Assembly (NCBI RefSeq): GCF_020667895.1
Contig: NZ_JAFMPS010000007.1
Span: 100,132-164,131 of the forward strand
Source of the DNA: Alcanivorax sp. 1008
Lineage (GTDB): Bacteria; Pseudomonadota; Gammaproteobacteria; Pseudomonadales; Alcanivoracaceae
DNA: 64,000 bases
Direction of reading: 5' to 3'
Below, one piece after another: positions 25,037 through 33,636 of this stretch; the first letter of the stretch is position 1, and every line of letters starts with the position of its first letter. A model generated the notes under the pieces. The model did not search any database. It saw only the letters and a list, made by a program, of their open reading frames with translations, and was not told the origin of the DNA. The position numbers were made by a program, and so were the translations under genes.

Positions 25037-27799
25037 ATGGCTAAAAATCTGGTAATCGTCGAGTCGCCCGCCAAGGCGCGCACCATCAACCGCTACCTCG
25101 GGGACGACTTTATCGTCAAATCGAGCGTCGGCCATGTGCGCGACCTGCCGGTGGGGGGGGCAACTAAGAGCACCCCCGCAGAGCGCACTCGCGAGGCGGC
25201 CATCACCCGCTCGCTGCCTCCCGAGGAGCGAGCCCGGCACAAGGCCCGCAAGGCCCGCGATCAACTAATAAACCGCATGGGTGTCGACCCGGAGCATGGC
25301 TGGGCGGCTCGCTACGAGATCCTGCCTGGTAAAGAAAAGGTCATCGATGAACTCAAACGGTTGGCTGCCAAGGCCGACACCATCTATCTGGCCACTGACT
25401 TGGACCGCGAGGGAGAGGCCATTGCCTGGCACCTGAAGGAAGTCATTGGCGGGGATAATCAGCGTTTTAATCGGGTGGTGTTCAACGAGATTACCAAGAA
25501 GGCCATTCAGGAGGCGTTTCAGAAGCCCACCAAGCTGGACATGCATCGGGTTGAAGCTCAGCAGGCGCGGCGCTTTCTTGATCGCGTGGTAGGTTTCATG
25601 GTGTCGCCTCTGCTCTGGGACAAGATTGCCCGGGGTCTCTCCGCCGGACGCGTGCAGTCGGTGGCGGTCGAGTTGGTGGTGGAGCGCGAGCGGGAGATCC
25701 GTGCATTTGTTCCCGACGAGTATTGGGAGCTGTTTGCCGACGGCAGCATGAAGGATGCGGATGCCATTCGTATGCAGGTTCACAGGCATGCAGGTCAGGC
25801 ATTCAAGCCAGTTAATGAAGAGCAGGCACGCAAGCATGAAAAGGCTCTGCGTGATGCTGGTCAGTTAAAAATTGTTGATCGAGAAGATAAACCGACTCGT
25901 TCAAAGCCTTCTGCGCCTTTTATCACCTCCACACTGCAGCAGGCTGCAAGTACTCGACTGGGCTATGGTGTCAAAAAGACCATGATGCTGGCCCAGCGAC
26001 TTTACGAAGCTGGTCACATTACCTATATGCGTACCGACTCCACCAATCTTAGTGAAGACGCGGTGGCTGCCTGCCGCCAGTGGATTGGTAAAAAACTCGG
26101 TGAGCAATACTTACCGGCCGGGCCGATTTCATACTCCAGCAGAGAAGGAGCGCAGGAAGCCCACGAAGCGATTCGTCCTTCCGATGTGGGCCGGGAAGCA
26201 GAGTCGCTGAATGACATGGAAAAGGATGCTCGTCGTCTGTACGACCTGATTCGTCGCCAATTTATCGCTTGCCAGATGCCGCCGGCTGAGTATCTGAGTA
26301 CCACAGTGACGGCTCATGCGGCGGACTATGAGTTGAAGGTTCGTGGCCGCATTCTCAAGTTTGACGGCTGGACCAGAATGTTGCCGCCCATGTCCCGTAA
26401 AAGTGCTGAGGACACCGAGCTTCCGGCGCTGGAAAAAGGTCAGGTGTTGCCGATCAATGCGGTAGATGCGGTGCAGCATTTCACCAAGCCTCCGGCCCGT
26501 TATACCGAAGCCAGCCTGGTAAAAGAGCTGGAGAAGCGGGGTATTGGCCGTCCTTCTACCTATGCGGCAATTATCTCGACGATTCAGGATCGCGGCTATG
26601 TGCGTACTGAGAACCGTCGTTTTTATGCTGAGAAAATGGGTGACATTGTTACTGACCGGTTGGCGGAGAACTTTCCTGACCTGATGGACTATGGTTTTAC
26701 CGCCAATATGGAAGAAACCCTGGATCGGGTGGCTTCCGGAGAGCGCAACTGGCGTGATGTGCTAAACGACTTTTACAAAACCTTCAGCGCCCGTTTGGAA
26801 GCTGCTCAGGGTGACGGTGCTGGCAAGCAAGCCAGCGGCGGCATGCGCGCCAACTTGCCTACGGAAACGGATATTGCCTGCCAGACCTGTGGTCGGCCGA
26901 TGCAGATTCGCACAGGTTCAACCGGGGTTTTCCTTGGCTGCTCAGGTTACAGCCTGCCGCCTAAGGAGCGCTGCACCGCCACGGTAAATCTGTTGCCGGG
27001 GGAAGAGGCTGTACGGGTTAGTGAAGATGATGACGAAGCCGAAGCGTTGGAGCAGCGTCTTAAAAAGCGCTGCCAGAAGTGCGGTACGGCAATGGATAGT
27101 TACTTGATGGATGAGGGCCGTAAGTTACATGTTTGTGGCAACAATCCGGACTGTGACGGTTATCTGATTGAACACGGAGAGTTTCGTATCAAGGGCTATG
27201 ATGGCCCGACCATTGAGTGTGAAAAGTGCGGCAATGATATGCAGTTGCGCACGGGTCGTTTTGGCAAATTTTTCAAGTGCACTAATGAGGCTTGCGGTAA
27301 TACCCGCAAGTTACTGCGCAACGGCGAGGCTGCGCCACCGCGAGCTGATCCTATTCGTATGGAGCATCTGCGTTGCGAGAAGGTGGATGATTTTTATTTG
27401 CTGCGTGATGGAGCTGCTGGTCTTTTTTTGGCAGCCAGCAAGTTTCCCAAAAATCGGGAAACCCGGGCGCCACTGGTTGCTGAAGTCCAGACAGTACGTG
27501 ATGCACTGGAAGACAAGCACCGCTATTTGGCTGACGCGCCGGCACAGGACCCGGCAGGGAATCCATCTGTGCTGCGTTTTAGCCGTAAGAGCAAAGAGCA
27601 GTACGTGCAGTCTGAGGTCGACGGTAAGCCGACGGGTTGGTATGCATTTTATCGTGATGGCAAGTGGCAGGAAGAGGGTGGCGTTAACGAGAAGAAGCCT
27701 GCCGCTAAAAAGGCCGCAGTGAAGAAATCGCCAGCCAGGAAAAAGGCGCCGGCAAAGAAGAAGGCTCCCGCCAAGAAGAAGGCGGCGGAGAAAAAGTAA
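25037..27799 (+). CDS. topA: DNA topoisomerase I (type IA)
   Basis: Relaxes negative supercoils by single-strand passage. It is 920 residues. The N-terminal TOPRIM begins [20 protein letters not shown] and includes the acidic [14 protein letters not shown]. The catalytic tyrosine is Tyr330 in [30 protein letters not shown] is a conserved type IA block. Three C-terminal four-Cys zinc ribbons follow (CQTCGRPM..., CQKCGTAM..., CEKCGNDM...), then a topoisomerase C-terminal repeat. The last about 35 residues are a Lys/Ala/Pro tail ([14 protein letters not shown]) resembling histone H1-like DNA-binding tails. A candidate promoter lies at 24964-24993. Confidence 0.98.
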   Translation: MAKNLVIVESPAKARTINRYLGDDFIVKSSVGHVRDLPVGGATKSTPAERTREAAITRSLPPEERARHKARKARDQLINRMGVDPEHGWAARYEILPGKEKVIDELKRLAAKADTIYLATDLDREGEAIAWHLKEVIGGDNQRFNRVVFNEITKKAIQEAFQKPTKLDMHRVEAQQARRFLDRVVGFMVSPLLWDKIARGLSAGRVQSVAVELVVEREREIRAFVPDEYWELFADGSMKDADAIRMQVHRHAGQAFKPVNEEQARKHEKALRDAGQLKIVDREDKPTRSKPSAPFITSTLQQAASTRLGYGVKKTMMLAQRLYEAGHITYMRTDSTNLSEDAVAACRQWIGKKLGEQYLPAGPISYSSREGAQEAHEAIRPSDVGREAESLNDMEKDARRLYDLIRRQFIACQMPPAEYLSTTVTAHAADYELKVRGRILKFDGWTRMLPPMSRKSAEDTELPALEKGQVLPINAVDAVQHFTKPPARYTEASLVKELEKRGIGRPSTYAAIISTIQDRGYVRTENRRFYAEKMGDIVTDRLAENFPDLMDYGFTANMEETLDRVASGERNWRDVLNDFYKTFSARLEAAQGDGAGKQASGGMRANLPTETDIACQTCGRPMQIRTGSTGVFLGCSGYSLPPKERCTATVNLLPGEEAVRVSEDDDEAEALEQRLKKRCQKCGTAMDSYLMDEGRKLHVCGNNPDCDGYLIEHGEFRIKGYDGPTIECEKCGNDMQLRTGRFGKFFKCTNEACGNTRKLLRNGEAAPPRADPIRMEHLRCEKVDDFYLLRDGAAGLFLAASKFPKNRETRAPLVAEVQTVRDALEDKHRYLADAPAQDPAGNPSVLRFSRKSKEQYVQSEVDGKPTGWYAFYRDGKWQEEGGVNEKKPAAKKAAVKKSPARKKAPAKKKAPAKKKAAEKK

Positions 27800-27826
27800 T
27801 CCTTTACCGGCAATAAGTCAGCCCGG

Positions 27827-27856
27827 CGGCCGGATCTGCTCATGCAGGTCCGGCCG
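27827..27856 (+). terminator. Hairpin after topA
   Basis: CGGCCGGATCTGC pairs with GCAGGTCCGGCCG (13 bp, one wobble, TCAT loop), 28 bases after the topA stop. There is no T tail. It spans the first in-frame ATG (27842) of the next ORF, which argues for the later start at 27878. Confidence 0.5.
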
Positions 27857-27877
27857 TATGGTTTCGGAGTGGTCGTT

Positions 27878-28402
27878 ATGTCGCGGATGGTACGGGAGAG
27901 TCAGGTTAGTGGTCTGCGTGAGCGGCTTTTCTTCGCCCAGTGGACACTTCGCCAGTTAAACAGCGCCTGCGAGCTTAGTGCCCCCCGGGGTGAATTGCTG
28001 GCTCAGCGTGCGGCGGTGATTTTTCATCTCTACAGCTGTGTCGTCGGTCTGGCCCGTCAGGCACTGCGTGGGCATCCGGATTTACTGGCTGGCCGGCAGA
28101 TCAGTCTGGCAGAGATCGAGAAATCTGCGGCTGATATTCATTCGCCGGATCTGATGCTGATCAGTGAGGCGCGCGCTGACCGCAATGATGCTATTAGCTG
28201 GCTGGACCAGGAAGCACTGTCTTTGTTTGCTGCCAGTGGTATGGCGCGACGGGCGCAGGCTCCTGTGGAAAATGCACTGGCGATTGCCGCAGAGAACCCG
28301 GATGAGCTTTTGGCTAGTGGTGATCTGGAGCGTTTGGCGAGTACAGTGAAACGGGTCCAGCGCCTGCTGGATGAAGCGGCCAGCCTGACCGAGGAGTGGT
28401 GA
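27878..28402 (+). CDS. Conserved hypothetical protein (DUF6586-like), helical
   Basis: A protein of 174 residues from the ATG at 27878, which has GGAG 8 bases upstream; an earlier ATG at 27842 lies within a stable hairpin. It is helical and charged, without signal peptide or membrane segment. Segments such as LFFAQWTLRQLNSACELSAPRGELLAQRAAVIFHLYSCVVGLARQAL resemble a protein encoded next to topA in Pseudomonas, which I recall being assigned to DUF6586. That assignment is from memory. Its stop overlaps the next ATG (TGATG), so it is coupled to the LOG gene. Function unknown. Confidence 0.7.
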   Translation: MSRMVRESQVSGLRERLFFAQWTLRQLNSACELSAPRGELLAQRAAVIFHLYSCVVGLARQALRGHPDLLAGRQISLAEIEKSAADIHSPDLMLISEARADRNDAISWLDQEALSLFAASGMARRAQAPVENALAIAAENPDELLASGDLERLASTVKRVQRLLDEAASLTEEW

Positions 28403-29079
28403 TGGACGAGCGCAGAAGTAGGGAAGCCTGGCGTGTTTTACGTATTCAATCCGAATTGGTAGATGGCATTGAACATCTCTCTACCCTCGGTCCCTCAGTG
28501 ACCATCTATGGTAGTGCCCGGCTTGGGCCAGATTCAATTTATTATGGTCAGGCCAAGGAGCTGGCGCGGCGCTTTGGTGATGCCGGGTTGAATGTCCTTA
28601 CCGGCGGTGGGCCGGGCATTATGCAGGGTGCCAACGAGGGTGCCTTCGGCACCGATGGCTGTTCCATCGGCTTGAATATCAAACTTCCCCACGAGCAGGG
28701 CGCCAACAAGTATCAGGATCTCAGCCTGGACTTCCGCTATTTTTTTGTGCGCAAGCTGATGTTCGTCAAGCATGCGGTGGGATTTGTGGTTTTTCCTGGT
28801 GGCTACGGCACCATGGATGAACTGTTTGAAGCGCTGACACTCGTGCAGACAGGCAAGACCAGACCCTTTCCAATCGTTCTGATCGGACGTGACTTCTGGG
28901 GCGGTCTGGTGGACTGGATGCAGAAAGTGATGAGTCAGGAGCATGGTTGCATCGGCGATGAGGATATGGCGCTGTTTGAGGTCACTGATTCCGTCGAACA
29001 TGCCTTCAATCTTGTGCACGAAAACTTTCACCGCATTCAGGAAGCGGATCAGCGTGACAATCTTCCTCCAACGGTGTGA
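28402..29079 (+). CDS. LOG family nucleoside-monophosphate phosphoribohydrolase (TIGR00730-like)
   Basis: A Rossmann-fold protein of 225 residues. It has GGGPGIMQGANEGA and the family signature PGGYGTMDELFEALTLVQTGK (PGGxGTxxE), the catalytic/substrate motif of LOG proteins. These cleave N6-modified adenosine monophosphates or other nucleotides to base plus ribose 5-phosphate; many bacterial members were misnamed lysine decarboxylases. GAGGAG lies about 6 bases before the ATG, which overlaps the previous stop. Cytoplasmic; the exact substrate is unknown. Confidence 0.92.
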   Translation: MDERRSREAWRVLRIQSELVDGIEHLSTLGPSVTIYGSARLGPDSIYYGQAKELARRFGDAGLNVLTGGGPGIMQGANEGAFGTDGCSIGLNIKLPHEQGANKYQDLSLDFRYFFVRKLMFVKHAVGFVVFPGGYGTMDELFEALTLVQTGKTRPFPIVLIGRDFWGGLVDWMQKVMSQEHGCIGDEDMALFEVTDSVEHAFNLVHENFHRIQEADQRDNLPPTV

Positions 29080-29112
29080 GTGCCTGTGTTAGCCGGTACC
29101 AGGAGACAAGTA

Positions 29113-29901
29113 ATGACAAAAATACTCGCCATAATGCTGACTGTTTTTATTTCTAATGTTTGCTTTGCGCAAGCGCAAACCGCCGAAGAAAAAGGCCTTG
29201 AGATTGCCCGTGAGGCAGACCGCCGTGGCGAAGGGTTTGGCGACTATGAGGCGAGCATGAAGATGGTGCTAAGCAGTCGTCGCGGCGATCGCTCGGAGCG
29301 GGACCTGCGTGTGCGCACGCTGGAAGGCAAAGACGGCGAGGGGGACAAGGGGCTGACGATCTTTGATACCCCAGCCGATGTACGCGGCACCGCACTGTTG
29401 AGTTGGAGCCACGCTGATCGTGACGATGATCAGTGGCTTTACCTGCCGGCCCTGAAGCGCGTTAAAACCATTGCCTCGCGGAGTCAGTCGGGGGCATTTA
29501 TGGGCAGCGAGTTTGCCTTCGAAGATATGCGTGCTCAGGAAGTAGACAAGTACACCTATAAGTATCTTCGCGATGAACCCTGTGGCGAGCTTACCTGCTT
29601 TGTTTTTGAGCGTTATCCGCAAGACAAGTATTCCGGATACACCCGTCAGGTGGTGTGGATGGATCAGGCGGAGTACCGGGTTCATAAAATTGACTACTAC
29701 GACCGCAAGCAGAGTCTCCTCAAGACTCTGTCGGTGAGTGAGCATAGTCAATATCTGGAACGTTTCTGGCAGCCCGGGCGGATGGAAATGGTGAATCACC
29801 AGACCGGCAAGACGACCGAGTTGTTGTGGAGTGACTACCAGTTCAACACGGGCCTGAGTGAGTCGGATTTCACCCAGAACAGCCTTATGCGAGCGCGCTG
29901 A
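29113..29901 (+). CDS. Outer-membrane lipoprotein-sorting-like (LolA-like) periplasmic protein
   Basis: A protein of 262 residues with a signal peptide MTKILAIMLTVFISNVCFA cleaved before QAQ. AGGAGA precedes the ATG at 29113, preferred over an upstream GTG. The mature part has GFGDYEASMKMVLSSRRGDRSERDLRV, KGLTIFDTPADVRGTALLSW, DDDQWLYLPALKRVKTI and SGAFMGSEFAFEDM, characteristic of the LolA_like family of 'outer membrane lipoprotein-sorting proteins'. These usually accompany RND/MMPL transporters and an outer-membrane barrel. A barrel gene follows after 3 bases but there is no RND gene here. Likely carries a lipid or lipid-like cargo across the periplasm (inference). Confidence 0.85.
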   Translation: MTKILAIMLTVFISNVCFAQAQTAEEKGLEIAREADRRGEGFGDYEASMKMVLSSRRGDRSERDLRVRTLEGKDGEGDKGLTIFDTPADVRGTALLSWSHADRDDDQWLYLPALKRVKTIASRSQSGAFMGSEFAFEDMRAQEVDKYTYKYLRDEPCGELTCFVFERYPQDKYSGYTRQVVWMDQAEYRVHKIDYYDRKQSLLKTLSVSEHSQYLERFWQPGRMEMVNHQTGKTTELLWSDYQFNTGLSESDFTQNSLMRAR

Positions 29902-29904
29902 CCC

Positions 29905-31086
29905 ATGCGCTGGCGGTTATTGGCTATCGGTCTGGGGCTGCTGACATATAACGTGCCGGCTCTGGCGTGGGAATGGCGCGGTGAAGTGGGCCTTGAAGGT
30001 CGCTATTTTACCGCAGGGCCCGGTGCCGAGGGCTACTGGCACAATAGCTCCGCGTATCTGCAGGGGCAGCTATTGCATGAGTGGAACGATCGTCGCGACC
30101 TTTTTACGTTCACACCGTTCTTTCGCGTTGATGAAAATGACCCAGAGCGTACCCACGGCGATATCCGCGAGCTAATCTGGATTCATGTTGCCGATCAGTG
30201 GGAATCTCGGATTGGTATTGGCAAGGTATTCTGGGGCGTCACTGAGGGTCGTCATCTGGTCGATATTATTAACCAGACAGACGCTGTCGAGCAGCAGGAT
30301 CTGGAAAGCAAACTTGGCCAGCCAATGATTAACCTGTCCACGGTGCGTAGCTGGGGCACTCTGGATTTTTATGTTTTGCCGGGCTTTCGTCCGCGTACCT
30401 ATGCGGGAGTTGATGGTCGTCCCTCATTACCGCTTCCGGTGGAGGCCGATGCGGCGCGCTACGCCTCATCGGCTGAGGAAAATCGGATTGATGGGGCCGT
30501 ACGCTGGCAACACATGTTTGGCCGCTTGCAACTTGCCCTGTCTCATTTCTCTGGCACCGGCCGTGAGCCACTTTTATTTATTAATTTTTTTGAGTTGCAG
30601 TATGAGCCCTACTATCCAGTGATCGAACAGTCTGGAATTGAGCTGCAGTACCTGCTCGGTGGCTGGTTATTCAAGGCAGAAGCGATTCGCCGCAGTGGCA
30701 ATCGTTTCGAAGGAGCCATGCGCGCCGCAGATGTAGGCTTTGAATTTACCCAGCCGGGCCTGTGGGGAACCGGTATGGATCTGGGCTGGATCGTCGAATA
30801 TCTGTGGGAAGATCGCGATGATCCGTTTGCCTCAGCGTTGTCTAGCGATGTGCTGCTGGGTAACCGAATGACCTTCAATGATATTGCTTCCACAGAGCTA
30901 CTTTGGGGGCTGATTTGGGACCCGGATACGGGCGAACGTATTTACACGCTGGAATCCAGTCGTCGCTTTGGCAGCCAATGGCGGGCTACGCTGGAAGGGC
31001 AGTTCTACAGCCGGGTGGGCAGGTCGCCTCTGTCCCTGGTTGCTGATGAAGACATGATTCAGCTGGAAGTGATTCGTTATTTCTGA
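29905..31086 (+). CDS. Outer-membrane beta-barrel protein (DUF1302-like)
   Basis: A protein of 393 residues with an N-terminal signal peptide (MRWRLLAIGLGLLTYNVPALA before WEWRG). The mature chain consists of alternating amphipathic strands rich in Trp, Tyr and Gly and ends in IQLEVIRYF, with the C-terminal aromatic of outer-membrane barrels. GDIRELIWIHVADQWESRIGIGKVFWGVTEGRHLVDIINQTD resembles the DUF1302-type 'strand plus W-G' segment. It starts 3 bases after the LolA-like stop, so the pair is one operon. Probably the outer-membrane partner of that protein; substrate unknown. Confidence 0.8.
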   Translation: MRWRLLAIGLGLLTYNVPALAWEWRGEVGLEGRYFTAGPGAEGYWHNSSAYLQGQLLHEWNDRRDLFTFTPFFRVDENDPERTHGDIRELIWIHVADQWESRIGIGKVFWGVTEGRHLVDIINQTDAVEQQDLESKLGQPMINLSTVRSWGTLDFYVLPGFRPRTYAGVDGRPSLPLPVEADAARYASSAEENRIDGAVRWQHMFGRLQLALSHFSGTGREPLLFINFFELQYEPYYPVIEQSGIELQYLLGGWLFKAEAIRRSGNRFEGAMRAADVGFEFTQPGLWGTGMDLGWIVEYLWEDRDDPFASALSSDVLLGNRMTFNDIASTELLWGLIWDPDTGERIYTLESSRRFGSQWRATLEGQFYSRVGRSPLSLVADEDMIQLEVIRYF

Positions 31087-31102
31087 GACTAAAGGGACTC
31101 TG

Positions 31103-31133
31103 CTGGCGCACCGGTCAGATCGAACAGCGCCAG
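31103..31133. terminator. Possible hairpin between convergent genes
   Basis: CTGGCGC and GCGCCAG pair over 7 bp with a 17-base loop between the barrel gene and the convergent ferritin-like gene. There is no T tail on either strand. Confidence 0.25.
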
Positions 31134-31159
31134 CGTGATGTGAATAGAAAAACCATAGT

Positions 31160-31618
31160 TCAGAGATCTTCGAGGCGCAGAGCGTCGCGAACTGTACGCA
31201 TCTTTTCCTGAGTTTCCCCGCTACACAGATTATCGAACAGCGCTTTGGTGGCGGGCGTGGGAGCCTTTTCAGCTAATACAGCGTACATATCAATCAGCAC
31301 GTCATGAAACTTAATCGACAACTCCAGTACGGTTTCGGTATCCACTTTTTCCAACGTGTCGCACAGGGCGTTGAGATCCGGTGGCAGTTTGATGTCCGGT
31401 GCCTGATCGTACCAGGTGGCTAGCAGGGATTCCGCCGCGTCTTCTTCATAATGTTGCAAAGCCGAACTCAAGGCCCGTTCGTGCTCAGCCAGATACTGCA
31501 ACAACATGCCGACGCGGTCCTTCTCGTGTCCCTTTGCAATGCCATCGTAGTCATTGGCAAGAGTGTCATGGAAGGTGCGTGTCCAGTCTATTACTTCGCT
31601 GATTTGGCGAAAACGCAT
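31160..31618 (-). CDS. Predicted four-helix (ferritin/hemerythrin-like) protein
   Basis: A cytoplasmic protein of 152 residues, almost entirely helical. Its acidic/histidine residues are spaced as in ferritin-like bundles: RTFHDTLANDYDGIAKGHEKDRVGMLLQYLAEHERALSSALQHYEED with E-x-x-H-type patterns (AEHERAL), and later SIKFHDVLIDMYAVLAE. I do not recognise a named family. A metal- or stress-related role is a guess from the pattern. It is a single gene with GGAGAA before the ATG, separate from recD (recD lies 86 bases downstream on the same strand only after its own end). Confidence 0.65.
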   Translation of the reverse strand: MRFRQISEVIDWTRTFHDTLANDYDGIAKGHEKDRVGMLLQYLAEHERALSSALQHYEEDAAESLLATWYDQAPDIKLPPDLNALCDTLEKVDTETVLELSIKFHDVLIDMYAVLAEKAPTPATKALFDNLCSGETQEKMRTVRDALRLEDL

Positions 31619-31704
31619 AATGTTTTCTCCTTGCGTAGCGGTTCAGGTGTGGAAGGCTAATCATCGCCCGGTACAGACTAGTCGATCATGACCTGTATCA
31701 ATAG

Positions 31705-33636
31705 CTAACCATGTAGCCGGGCGGCGAGGCCAGAGGCGCGCACGGTGGGGCGAGCCGGTAAGGTCAGGGCGGCGGCTGTGCCCAGCACAGTGAAGTGTTG
31801 GCGCGCCCGAGTGATGGCGGTATATAGCAGCTCACGACTGACGCCCTGATGGTTGTCTGGTAGCACCAGTGCAGCGTGGCGAAACTCTGAGCCCTGGGAT
31901 TTGTGCACGGTCATGGCGTAGACACTGTCGACTCCTTCAAGACGACTGGGCAATACCAGACTGATGTGACCATCAGCCAAACGGAAGGCAACGCGCAGCA
32001 TGACAGGTTGCTCCGCCGATGCCAGATTGAGGGTGACGCCTACATCACCGTTCATCAGGCCAAGCTGGTAATCGTTACGGGTCATGATCACCGGGCGCCC
32101 TTCATACCAGCCTTCGGCGCGGCCTATCAAGCCGGAGCGGTATAGCTCCCGAGCGATACGCTGGTTTAGTCCAGCGACACCGGCATCGCCCTCGCGCAGT
32201 GCGCAAAGCAGCTGAAAATCATCAAATGCAGTCAGTACCTCAGTGGCCCAATTCTCGATGCCGCTGTCCGTTGCCGGGCGCTTTTCCTCAAGTACTTTCA
32301 GGTAGTGGCTATAACCGTCCACAGCTAGTCTGGTCAGGTTATGATCCTGTAGCGAGCCCAGAGTGCGCTGCTCGATGTCATGATGATTTTTCTGCCATAC
32401 CGCAGTCAGCTGATCCGGTTGCCCACAGTTGACCGCCCGAGCCAATTCGCCGATACCACTGTCAGCGCTGAATCGATGACTGACGCGCAGCATGGCGGTC
32501 TGCTGAGCCAGTGCACTGCCGTTGCCTGCATAGACGCTGACATCTTCACCACAGTTTTGCTGCAACCAATTGACAGTGTCGCTAGTGTATTGGCCACCGT
32601 CAGCGCCCAAGCACAGGTTGCCGAGCACCGCGCCCGCCTCCACGGAGGAGAGCTGATCCTTGTCGCCGATCAGAATCAGTCTGGTATCCGGGCGCAGTGC
32701 GTCGAGCAGGCTGGCGGTTATATCCAGATCCATCATGGATGCTTCATCAACAACGACTAAATCCGCATGCAGTGGATTATGGCGATGATGGCGAAAGCTA
32801 CGGCTATCCGGACGGCTGCCAAGAAGTTTATGGAGCGTGCTGACTTCCGCCGGAATTTTATCACGCACCGATGCATCCAGTGGCAGGCTGGCAATGGCAC
32901 TGCTGATGGACGATTTCAGTCGTGCAGCGGCTTTGCCGGTGGGGGCGGCAAGGCGGATACGTAATGGGGCGCCCTGCTCCATGGCCACCGATTGCAGCAG
33001 GCCAAGCAGCCGTACCACTGTGGTGGTTTTGCCGGTGCCCGGGCCGCCGGTGATCAGAGTGAATGCACTGCGGCTGGCCAATGCGCAGGCGATTTTTTGC
33101 CAGTCAGGCTGGCCATCCTGGCGTGGCGGGAACAGCGTATCGAGGCGATGCTTTAGCTGAGCAGGTGGGGTTAAGGGATAGGCCAAACGTGCACTAATCT
33201 GCCCGGCAACATCTGTTTCATAGCGAAAATAGCGGCGCAGATAGAGGCGATGGTTATCGATAATCAGCGGCGCCGATGGATGCTCCTGCTCGCTGCTGGC
33301 AACCACGGCAGAGTGCTGCAGTGCATCAAGCAGATCAGCAAGGGTTTGCTGCTTAAGCCAATGTAAAGGGGACTCGGAGCTATCGCTGCGTGGTGGATGG
33401 GAAAACAGTTGCGCCGGGGTCGCCACTGCGCGTTGCAGATCGACACAGATATCGCCTTGCCCTAATTGTTGGCTGGCCAGTGCCGCCAGTAACAGCACTC
33501 GTTCGTCCTGCTCGTTGCCATCATCAATCAGCATGGCTGCCAAAGCTCGATCCAGTGGTCGCATCCAGCGCTCGTTAATCCATTGGTCAAGCCGTGCCAG
33601 CGCCGGGTGTTGCAGGGACAGGAAATCAGATGACAT
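31705..33636 (-). CDS. recD: Exodeoxyribonuclease V subunit alpha (RecD)
   Basis: The 5'-3' helicase subunit of RecBCD, which processes double-strand breaks. It is about 643 residues from the ATG at 33636, which overlaps the recB stop by 11 bases; the frame is open 16 codons further inside recB. The Walker A motif is TGGPGTGKTTTVVRLLGLL, followed by the SF1 motif LVVVDEASMMDLD and IGDKDQLSSVEAGAVLG. The C-terminal UvrD-like part has MTVHKSQGSEF and LLYTAITRAR. Third gene of recC-recB-recD, each overlapping the next. Confidence 0.97.
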   Translation of the reverse strand: MSSDFLSLQHPALARLDQWINERWMRPLDRALAAMLIDDGNEQDERVLLLAALASQQLGQGDICVDLQRAVATPAQLFSHPPRSDSSESPLHWLKQQTLADLLDALQHSAVVASSEQEHPSAPLIIDNHRLYLRRYFRYETDVAGQISARLAYPLTPPAQLKHRLDTLFPPRQDGQPDWQKIACALASRSAFTLITGGPGTGKTTTVVRLLGLLQSVAMEQGAPLRIRLAAPTGKAAARLKSSISSAIASLPLDASVRDKIPAEVSTLHKLLGSRPDSRSFRHHRHNPLHADLVVVDEASMMDLDITASLLDALRPDTRLILIGDKDQLSSVEAGAVLGNLCLGADGGQYTSDTVNWLQQNCGEDVSVYAGNGSALAQQTAMLRVSHRFSADSGIGELARAVNCGQPDQLTAVWQKNHHDIEQRTLGSLQDHNLTRLAVDGYSHYLKVLEEKRPATDSGIENWATEVLTAFDDFQLLCALREGDAGVAGLNQRIARELYRSGLIGRAEGWYEGRPVIMTRNDYQLGLMNGDVGVTLNLASAEQPVMLRVAFRLADGHISLVLPSRLEGVDSVYAMTVHKSQGSEFRHAALVLPDNHQGVSRELLYTAITRARQHFTVLGTAAALTLPARPTVRASGLAARLHG

